64,000 bases of DNA from Gemmatimonadetes bacterium SCN 70-22 (lineage in GTDB: Bacteria; Gemmatimonadota; Gemmatimonadetes; Gemmatimonadales; Gemmatimonadaceae), in assembly GCA_001724275.1 (NCBI GenBank), contig MEDZ01000018.1, positions 16,665 to 80,664 on the forward strand, written 5' to 3'. Below are positions 57,603-64,000 of this stretch, piece by piece. A program made the translations under genes and the position numbers. The notes beneath the pieces were generated by a model that worked only from the letters and a program-made list of their open reading frames with translations, was not told the origin of the DNA and did no database searches. Position 1 is the first letter of the stretch. Each line of letters starts with the position of its first letter.

Positions 57603-60122
57603 ATGCCTCCCAAGTCCAAGCCCTCGAGTCTGCAGGTCCACAAGTTCGGCGGTGCCTCGCTCTCCGACGCCGCCGCCGTTCGCCACGCCGCCTCGATCAT
57701 CGCCGGCCAGCGGGGACCACGCCTCGTGGTCGCCAGCGCCATGGCGGGAGTCACCGACGCCCTGCTGGCCGGGGCCACCGGGGCCGCCGCGGGTGACGCC
57801 GATGCCCTGGTCGACGCCGCGGCGACCCTTCGCACGCGCCACGTCGAGGCGGCACGCGCCCTGGTCAAGGAGCGCGCCCGCCGCACCGCGCTCGAGGGCG
57901 CGATCGCGGAGCTCTCGGACGAGCTCGAGCAGCTCGCCCGCGGCCTGGCCGTGCTGCGCGAGCTCACCCCGCGCACGTCGGACTACATCGTCGCGCGCGG
58001 CGAGCGCCTGGGCGCGCGGCTCCTTGCGGCCGCACTCGGCGAGGCCGGGGTGCGCGCCGAGTTCATCGACGCCACCGAGGTCGTCCTGACCGACGACCAC
58101 TTCGGCGGCGCATCGCCCGACTTCGAGGCGACCGATCGCGCCGCCCGCGAGCGCCTGGCCCCCCGCATCGCGCGGAGCGTCGTCCCGGTCGTCCCCGGCT
58201 TTCTCGGCCGCGCCCGCTCGGGGCACGTCGCCACCCTCGGGCGCGGCGGCTCCGACCTCACGGCCACGCTCCTCGCGCGCGCGCTCAAGGCGGCACAGGT
58301 CACGCTCTGGAAGGACGTCGCGGGCTTCCTCACCGCCGACCCGCGCATCGTCTCCGACGCGCACGTCATCCCGCAGCTCACTCCCCGCGAGGCGGCCGAG
58401 CTTGCGTACTACGGCGCCAAGGTCCTGCACCCCCGCGCGCTCATCCCGTTAGGCGACCGCAGCATCCCCCTTCGCATCCGTCCCTTCGCCGACCCCGCGT
58501 TCCCGGGCACGGAGATCTCGCGCCGCCGCACGCTGCGCGAGTATCCCGTCAAGGCCATTTCCAGCATGTCGGGGCTGGCCCTCCTCACCGTGACGGGGAA
58601 CGGCATGCTCGGCGTCCCCGGGATCGCGGCGCGGACCTTCGCCGCCCTGCACCGCGAGCGCGTCTCCGTCTCGCTCATCTCGCAGGCATCGTCGGAGCAC
58701 TCGATCTGTTTCTCGATTCCCGAGTCGAGCGCCGACGTGGCGCGCCGCGCCCTCCTCGACGCCTTCGCCGAGGAGATCGCGCAGCGCGACATCGACGGGG
58801 TCGAGGTGCGGCGCGGGGTGGCAACGCTGGCCGTCGTCGGGCTCGGGATGTCGGGGACCCCGGGCATCGCCGCCCGCGTCTTCGACGCCCTCGCCACGGG
58901 CGGGATCAGCGTCGTCGCCATCGCCCAGGGATCGTCGGAGCTCAACATCTCGGTCGTCGTCGACGCCCACGACACCACGGCCGCCGTCCGCCGCATCCAC
59001 GGCGCCTTCCAGCTCAATCGCATCGGAGGCGGGCGCCTCGTCCGGCACGACCAGGTGGACGTCATCCTGCTCGGCTTCGGACAGATCGGCCGGGCGCTGG
59101 CGCGGATGCTCCCGCGCGCGAAGCAGGACGGCGTGGCGCTGCGGATCGTTGGGGCGATCGACCGGAGCGGATACGTCTTCGATGCCGCGGGGCTCGCGCG
59201 GCGCCGGCTCGACGCGCTGGTGCGGCACAAGCTCGGAGGGCACGGGCTGGCGACCGCCGAGGGAGCGCACGCCGCCTCGGCCAGCGAAGCGGTGCGCGAG
59301 ATCGCCCGCCACGCCCTGTCCCATCCCATCCTCGTGGACGTCACGGCCGACGACACCCTCCCCGCGCTCAAGCTCGCCCTCTCGTCGGGGATGGACCTCG
59401 TGATGGCCAACAAGCGCCCCCTGGGCGGCCCGCTCGCCGACGCCCGGTCGCTCCTCGACCTCGCGGCGACCCAGGGACGGCGCATGCTGCACGAGACCAC
59501 CGTCGGCGCCGGTCTCCCCATCATCGACACCTTCCACAAGCTCGCGGAGTCGGGCGATCGCATCCTCAAGATCGAGGGGTGCACGTCGGGAACCCTCGGC
59601 TACCTGCTCGACGAGGTGTCCGGGGGGAAGAAGTTCTCCGACGTGCTGCGCCGCGCCATGCAGCTGGGCTACACCGAACCCGACCCGCGCGAAGACCTGT
59701 CGGGGATGGACGTGGCCCGCAAGGCGCTCATCCTCGGCCGCCTGATCGGCTACCGGGGGGAGCTCAAGGACGTCCCGGTCGATTCGCTCGTCCCGGAGCA
59801 GCTGCGTACCGTTGGACTCGAGGAGTTTCTCGCGCGCGTCCCCGAGCTCGATGCCGAGTGGGACGCGCGCGCGCGCGCCGCGCGCGAACGGGGCCAGGTC
59901 CTGCGCTACGTCGCGCGCATCTCGCGACAGCGCATCACCGTCTCGCTCCTCGCCGTGGGAGCGTCGAGCCCGTTCGCCTCGCTCAAGGGGACGGACAACC
60001 AGGTTGCCTTCACCACCGTCCGGTACCGCGAGAACCCCCTGGTGATCACCGGTCCGGGGGCCGGGCCGCAGGTCACGGCCGCCGGCGTGGTCAACGACGT
60101 CCTCAAGCTGGCCACGACATGA
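57603..60122 (+). CDS. thrA: Bifunctional aspartokinase / homoserine dehydrogenase
   Basis: An 839-residue fusion for the first and third steps from aspartate to threonine. Aspartokinase (about 10-300) starts VHKFGGASLSDA and has TLGRGGSDLTATLLA; two ACT-type regulatory domains follow (about 320-470: VTGNGMLGVPGIAARTF, VVGLGMSGTPGIAARVF), pointing to feedback control by an amino acid, probably threonine. Homoserine dehydrogenase (about 480-839) has VILLGFGQIGRALARML, HETTVGAGLPIIDTF and KGTDNQVAFTT. The stop overlaps thrB as ATGA. A CGTTAGGC motif is within the kinase part. The asd gene is not here. Confidence 0.94.
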   Translation: MPPKSKPSSLQVHKFGGASLSDAAAVRHAASIIAGQRGPRLVVASAMAGVTDALLAGATGAAAGDADALVDAAATLRTRHVEAARALVKERARRTALEGAIAELSDELEQLARGLAVLRELTPRTSDYIVARGERLGARLLAAALGEAGVRAEFIDATEVVLTDDHFGGASPDFEATDRAARERLAPRIARSVVPVVPGFLGRARSGHVATLGRGGSDLTATLLARALKAAQVTLWKDVAGFLTADPRIVSDAHVIPQLTPREAAELAYYGAKVLHPRALIPLGDRSIPLRIRPFADPAFPGTEISRRRTLREYPVKAISSMSGLALLTVTGNGMLGVPGIAARTFAALHRERVSVSLISQASSEHSICFSIPESSADVARRALLDAFAEEIAQRDIDGVEVRRGVATLAVVGLGMSGTPGIAARVFDALATGGISVVAIAQGSSELNISVVVDAHDTTAAVRRIHGAFQLNRIGGGRLVRHDQVDVILLGFGQIGRALARMLPRAKQDGVALRIVGAIDRSGYVFDAAGLARRRLDALVRHKLGGHGLATAEGAHAASASEAVREIARHALSHPILVDVTADDTLPALKLALSSGMDLVMANKRPLGGPLADARSLLDLAATQGRRMLHETTVGAGLPIIDTFHKLAESGDRILKIEGCTSGTLGYLLDEVSGGKKFSDVLRRAMQLGYTEPDPREDLSGMDVARKALILGRLIGYRGELKDVPVDSLVPEQLRTVGLEEFLARVPELDAEWDARARAARERGQVLRYVARISRQRITVSLLAVGASSPFASLKGTDNQVAFTTVRYRENPLVITGPGAGPQVTAAGVVNDVLKLATT

Positions 60123-61075
60123 CGTACCTCACGCGTACCTCGGCCTACACGCCCGGTGGCATCGGGAACCTCGGCCCGGGGCTCGACGTCCTCGGCGCCG
60201 CCGTCGCCGGGGCCGGCGACACGGTGGTCGCCGAGTGGTGCGAGGGGCCGGGCATCCGCATGCGCACGGCGGGGCACCCCGATCTCCCAACGGAGGCGAC
60301 GCGCCACACCTCCGGCGTGGCGGCGCTCGCCGTCGTCCGCGCGGTCACCGCGTTAGGCATCACCCCCCCGGCGCGGGGAATCGCCCTTACCGTGACCAAG
60401 GGGCTCCCGCTGTCCGGCGGACAGGGGGGAAGCGCCGCCTCGGCCGTGGCCGGCGCCGCCGCCACCAACGCCCTCCTCGGGTCGCCCCTCGCCCCCAGCG
60501 CCCTGCTCGCCGCCTGCCTCGAGGCCGAGGAGACCGTCGCCGGCCGCCACCTGGACAACATCGCCCCCTCCCTCCTGGGTGGGATCGTCCTCGTGCGATC
60601 GATCGACCCGATCGACGTCATCCCGCTCCCGGTTCCTCCTTCGCTGCGCGTCGTGATGGCGCACCCCGACCAGCAGCTGCGGACGGCGGAGGCGCGCGCC
60701 GTGCTGCCGCGCGACATCCCGCGCGGAGTCGTCATCCACCAGCTGGCGCAGGTGTCGGCCATGGTGGCGGCGCTGTACACCGGCGACCTCTCCCTCCTGG
60801 GGCGCGCCATCGACGACCGTATCGCCGAGCCGGCGCGCGCAACGCTGCTGCCGGGGTTCCGCGAGGCGAAGGCGGCCGCGCTGGCGGCGGGGGCGCTGGG
60901 GGGCTCCATCTCGGGGGCGGGGCCCACCGCGTTTGCCCTCTGCGACGGGGAGACGGTCGCGACGCGCGTCGCCCAGGCCATGCGGGAAGCGTATGCCGCC
61001 GCGGGCGTGCAGGCGCGGGTGCGGGTCGCGGAGATCGACACCGCCGGCACGCGAGTCGAACACTTCACCGACTGA
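60119..61075 (+). CDS. thrB: Homoserine kinase
   Basis: A 318-residue GHMP-family kinase that phosphorylates homoserine. It has PGGIGNLGPGLDVLG at the N-terminus, the ATP-binding GLPLSGGQGGSAASAVAGA near residue 100 (PxxxGxGSSAA-like, with Gln and Gly exchanges), and GGSISGAGPTAFAL near 265. The start ATG overlaps the thrA stop by 4 bases, so translation is coupled. Length agrees with the family. Confidence 0.93.
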   Translation: MTYLTRTSAYTPGGIGNLGPGLDVLGAAVAGAGDTVVAEWCEGPGIRMRTAGHPDLPTEATRHTSGVAALAVVRAVTALGITPPARGIALTVTKGLPLSGGQGGSAASAVAGAAATNALLGSPLAPSALLAACLEAEETVAGRHLDNIAPSLLGGIVLVRSIDPIDVIPLPVPPSLRVVMAHPDQQLRTAEARAVLPRDIPRGVVIHQLAQVSAMVAALYTGDLSLLGRAIDDRIAEPARATLLPGFREAKAAALAAGALGGSISGAGPTAFALCDGETVATRVAQAMREAYAAAGVQARVRVAEIDTAGTRVEHFTD

Positions 61076-61084
61076 GACGTTTCG

Positions 61085-62371
61085 ATGCCCCCCACTCCAC
61101 GCGTGTGGCAGGTCTGCGACACCTGCGGCGAGCGACTCCCCGACGATGCCGCCGCGCCGCAGTGCCCGGCGTGCGGCGGGCTCCTCGCCATCGAGCACCC
61201 GGCTCCTGGCGAGACCGTCGCCACGCTCCGCCAGCGATTCGACGGCCGCTGCTGCATGACGTCGCCAGGCGCAATGCAGTCCGGCGTCTGGCGCTTCGCG
61301 GAGGTGGTGCACCCCACCGCGGGAGAGCTGGTGAGCTATCCCGAGGGGAACACCCCCCTCCTCGCGCGCCCCACCGTGCAGCGTTTCGCCCGCTGTGAGG
61401 GGCTTCTCCTCAAGCACGAGGGGATGAACCCCACCGGGTCGTTCAAGGACCGGGGGATGACGGTGGGCGTGACGCAGGCCAAGCGGATCGGCGCGCGCGC
61501 CGTCGCCTGCGCCTCCACGGGAAACACCTCCGCCTCGCTCGCCTCGTACGCGGCGCTGGCCGGGATTCCCGCCCTGGTCTTCGTCCCTTCGGGTCAGGTC
61601 GCCCTCGGCAAGCTGACCCAAACGCTCGCCTATGGTGCGCGGACCCTGCTGGTGAAGGGGGACTTCGACGCCTGCCTCTCCCTCGTGCGCGAGGCGAGCG
61701 CCCGGCTCGGGATCTACCTCCTGAACTCGATCAACCCGTGGCGCCTGGAGGGGCAGAAGACCATCGTCCTTGAGCTCCTGCAGCAGCTGCGTTGGGCCCC
61801 GTCCGAGTGGATCGCCCTCCCCGCCGGAAACCTGGGCAACACCGCCGCCTTCGGGAAGGCGTTGCGCGAGGCACACGCGTGGGGACTGATCCCCCGCCTC
61901 CCCCGCCTCCTCGCCGTCCAGGCGGCCGGGGCCTCCCCCTTCGCGCGAAGTTTTCGTGAAGGCTTCGCCACGTGCCATCGAGTGAGGGCCGAGACCGTTG
62001 CAACTGCCATCAAGATCGGCGCCCCGGCCTCGTACCACCGGGCCGTGGAGGCGATCCGCCTGACCGACGGCGTCGTCACCGACGTCTCGGATGCCGAGAT
62101 CCTCGAGGCCAAGGCGGTGGTGGATGCGGCCGGCGTGGGCTGCGAGCCCGCCAGCGCCGCCAGCGTCGCGGGGGTGAGGCGCCTGCGAGCGGAAGGGGTC
62201 ATTGCCCCCGGGGACCGGGTGGTCGCCATCCTGACGGGGCACGTGCTGAAGGACCCGGGGATCCTCCAGTGGTACCATCAGGAGGCTGCCCCTCCTCCCG
62301 CCAGCGCCAACCGTCCCGTGGAGATCGATCCCTCGGTCGACGCCGTGGAGCGCCTATTGCAGGACGGGTAA
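61085..62371 (+). CDS. thrC: Threonine synthase
   Basis: A 428-residue PLP enzyme for the last step to threonine. An N-terminal zinc-ribbon-like part has CDTCG and CPACGG (residues about 11-33), which marks the archaeal-type/short clade. The PLP lysine is in NPTGSFKDRGM near 118, with ASTGNTSASLASYAALAG and the phosphate-binding PAGNLGNTAAFGKA. It starts 9 bases after thrB. The Zn-ribbon type of threonine synthase often works without S-adenosylmethionine control; that is family knowledge, not seen here. Confidence 0.93.
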   Translation: MPPTPRVWQVCDTCGERLPDDAAAPQCPACGGLLAIEHPAPGETVATLRQRFDGRCCMTSPGAMQSGVWRFAEVVHPTAGELVSYPEGNTPLLARPTVQRFARCEGLLLKHEGMNPTGSFKDRGMTVGVTQAKRIGARAVACASTGNTSASLASYAALAGIPALVFVPSGQVALGKLTQTLAYGARTLLVKGDFDACLSLVREASARLGIYLLNSINPWRLEGQKTIVLELLQQLRWAPSEWIALPAGNLGNTAAFGKALREAHAWGLIPRLPRLLAVQAAGASPFARSFREGFATCHRVRAETVATAIKIGAPASYHRAVEAIRLTDGVVTDVSDAEILEAKAVVDAAGVGCEPASAASVAGVRRLRAEGVIAPGDRVVAILTGHVLKDPGILQWYHQEAAPPPASANRPVEIDPSVDAVERLLQDG

Positions 62372-62512
62372 CCCTCGTCGCGCCGTCACCTGCACGCGAG
62401 GGCGGGAACAGTGCCGCCGGAAGGGCGCTTGACTCGGGGGGCCCTCTCGGGGTCTTTCCCTACAAGCATTCCCCAATTGCAGGACTGGCCCCCGCGTGCC
62501 TGACGAGAAAGG

Positions 62513-62542
62513 TTGGTGCCAGAGCCGCGATTCGCCTATAAT
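62513..62542 (+). promoter_or_regulatory. Sigma-70-type promoter of the OmpA-family gene
   Basis: A perfect -10 hexamer TATAAT at 62537-62542 stands out in this GC-rich DNA. TTGGTG at 62513-62518 is a fair -35 with an 18-base spacer. It would start a leader of about 90 bases before the OmpA-family gene. Confidence 0.7.
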
Positions 62543-62639
62543 GTCGGTGCTTCTGGCGTGACGAAGCGTCCCCTTGCGGTACGCTCCGTTTTGTAGAGAC
62601 GCAGTGCGCAGTCATTCGCTCCATCCACCAGAGGATTGC

Positions 62640-63956
62640 ATGAGACAACGACTCGTAGGGGCTGCTGTGCTGGCGGCGGTGCTCGCCGCGGCACCGGCAC
62701 AAGCGCAAAAGCCGCTCGCCCTCGAGCTGGGCGGCTTCGGGCAGTTCAACCTGTTCGATTCCAACCTGGACATCGATAACACCATCACCGCCGGTGGCCG
62801 TGCGGGGCTGCACCTCTTCAAGCGGATCTGGGCCGAAGGGGATATCCAGCTCGGAAAGGCCGACTGGAACGTGGGGAACGGCTCCACCAAGTCGCTGACG
62901 CTCCGCCCGTGGGCCGCGCGCATCGTCTGGGCGCCCAGAATCGGGGAGCGCACCAACTTCCTGATCGGCGGTGGCTACCAGCAGAACGTGTACGTCGGGC
63001 GCACCGAGACGGTCGCCGGACAGTACGAATCGAAGAACGAGTACGAGGACGCCATCACCGGCCTCATCGGCATCAAGCGCTGCCTGAACGAGAAGTGGAA
63101 CTTCCGGGGCGACCTCGTCGGCGACTACAATCCGTCGCCCAACTACAACAGCACGGCCGGCACGCTCAACGGCGAGGCGACCAACCTCGGCGTGCGCCTC
63201 GGCTTCGGCTACTCGGTGAACGGGAACTGCTTCGAGAAGCCCGCTCCCCCGCCGCCGCCCCCGCCGCCGCCGCCGCCCCCGCCGCCGCCGCCGCCCCCGC
63301 CGGCCAACGAGCCGCCGGTCCTCACGATCACGGCCCCGGCCAACGGCGCATCCTTCACCGGCCCGGTCACCTTCACCGCGACCTGCACCGACAAGGAGGA
63401 CGGCGCCATCTCCAGCCGCGTGACGTGGCGCAGCAACCGTGACGGCGACCTCGGCTCAGGCGCCAGCATCACCAAGGCGCTGACCCCGGGAACGCACACC
63501 GTCACCGCCACCTGCACCGATTCCAACGGGACCAGCGTGACGAGCCAGGTGACGGTCACCGTCAACGAGCTCCTCGTCCGCCTCAACTGGGTCTACTTCA
63601 ACTTCGACCGGGCCACGCTGACCAAGGCGGGGCGCGACACGCTCGACCGGATCATCACGACCCTGAAGGACAAGCCGGACATGAAGGTCGCGGTCGAGGG
63701 TCACACCGACCCGTACGGCAGCGACGAGTACAACCAGGCGCTGTCCGAGCGGCGCGCCGGCAGCGTCAACGACTACCTGGTCAAGGGTGGCATCGCCGCC
63801 AGCCGCATCTCGACGAAGGGCTTCGGCGAGCAGTGCCTGGTCCTCGACGACGACCACGCGCGCCCGGCCAAGACCAAGCGTGCGCACAGCGTGAACCGCC
63901 GTGTGGAGATCTGGTCGGTGGGCAACGCGGGAACCTCCGCCTCCTGCCGCCAGTAG
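62640..63956 (+). CDS. OmpA-family outer-membrane protein with Ig-like domain
   Basis: A 438-residue protein. Signal peptide (residues 1-22, VGAAVLAAVLAAAPAQA), an N-terminal beta-barrel of the small OmpA type (about 25-200, alternating aromatic strands such as LELGGFGQFNLFD and LGVRLGFGYSVNG), a linker of 19 prolines (about 203-221), an Ig/HYR-like domain (about 225-310, PPVLTITAPANGASFTGPVTFTATCTDKEDG), and an OmpA C-terminal peptidoglycan-binding domain (about 320-430; VYFNFDRATLTKAG, VEGHTDPYGSDEYNQALSERRA, NRRVEIW). AGAGGA precedes the ATG. It would link outer membrane and cell wall. Confidence 0.92.
   Translation: MRQRLVGAAVLAAVLAAAPAQAQKPLALELGGFGQFNLFDSNLDIDNTITAGGRAGLHLFKRIWAEGDIQLGKADWNVGNGSTKSLTLRPWAARIVWAPRIGERTNFLIGGGYQQNVYVGRTETVAGQYESKNEYEDAITGLIGIKRCLNEKWNFRGDLVGDYNPSPNYNSTAGTLNGEATNLGVRLGFGYSVNGNCFEKPAPPPPPPPPPPPPPPPPPPPANEPPVLTITAPANGASFTGPVTFTATCTDKEDGAISSRVTWRSNRDGDLGSGASITKALTPGTHTVTATCTDSNGTSVTSQVTVTVNELLVRLNWVYFNFDRATLTKAGRDTLDRIITTLKDKPDMKVAVEGHTDPYGSDEYNQALSERRAGSVNDYLVKGGIAASRISTKGFGEQCLVLDDDHARPAKTKRAHSVNRRVEIWSVGNAGTSASCRQ
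63246..63302 (+). repeat. CCG/CCC proline-codon tract
   Basis: Nineteen proline codons, CCG with CCC at roughly every fifth place, form the linker of the OmpA-family protein. The DNA shows a loose 15-bp period (one CCC, then CCG repeats). Such tracts can change length by slippage while staying in frame. Confidence 0.92.
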
Positions 63957-64000
63957 CACGGCGCCGTACTGCACAACGCAACGCCCCCGGTGCCCATGGC

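Noticed and set aside
62372..62512. Terminator after thrC
   Set aside because: Only a short GGCGG/CCGCC stem and a GGGCCC palindrome are present; neither is followed by a T-run, so I do not call it.

Overview
The window is GC-rich bacterial chromosome, tightly packed with 45 protein-coding genes that I can support and no rRNA, tRNA or CRISPR that I can see. The mix of genes suggests a Gemmatimonadota bacterium or a close relative. That mix includes many exported peptidases, kinases fused to beta-propellers, ADOP-type permeases, TonB-dependent transport and a fused E1 dehydrogenase. This assignment is inferred from gene content and base composition; there is no marker rRNA in the window.

Layout. 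Positions 1-8350: a truncated RecQ helicase, an exported M28 peptidase, a TonB-dependent receptor under a TPP riboswitch (so probably a thiamine transporter), an ADOP/MacB-like permease and a small exported helical protein. Positions 8600-18000: an S9 peptidase, an acyltransferase, infA behind a strong UUCG-loop terminator, an M28 peptidase, a DmpA-type aminopeptidase, a YpfJ-type zinc peptidase and a class I aminotransferase. Positions 18000-20400: a KdpE-like regulator with a KdpD-C-terminal-like histidine kinase. Positions 20450-43900: aromatic amino acid catabolism. This holds paaZ, the overlapping run paaG-H-I-J-Y, paaABCD, a crotonase, hmgA and hppD, with a gamma-glutamyltransferase, a HEAT-cyclophilin fusion, a fused alpha/beta E1 dehydrogenase, a GxxExxY-like protein and a large receptor kinase in between. 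Positions 44000-51400: a second kinase, acetoacetyl-CoA synthetase, an FKBP lipoprotein, an FMN hydroxy-acid oxidase and a third M28 peptidase. Positions 51500-57400: a subtilase and alpha/beta-hydrolase gene pair, and an M14 peptidase. Positions 57600-64000: the thrA-thrB-thrC operon and an OmpA-family protein with a 19-proline linker.

How it fits together. Exported peptidases (M28 x3, S9, S58, M14, gamma-glutamyltransferase) would release amino acids from peptides. HppD and HmgA lead tyrosine/phenylalanine to maleylacetoacetate and on to acetoacetate, which AacS would activate. The Paa enzymes would turn phenylacetyl-CoA into acetyl-CoA and succinyl-CoA. Genes for PaaK, PaaE, maleylacetoacetate isomerase and fumarylacetoacetase are not here.

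The most unusual non-gene signals are: (1) an octamer GCCTAACG/CGTTAGGC found at least 18 times, in several reading frames and both orientations; (2) four tandem arrays of an 8-bp unit, GAAGACGA, each starting right after a stop codon (ggt, paaB, hmgA, hppD); (3) a TPP riboswitch whose 3' strand doubles as the ribosome binding site; (4) a tandem repeat that multiplies start codons in a signal peptide; (5) a compact subtilase/hydrolase pair with no recognised role.
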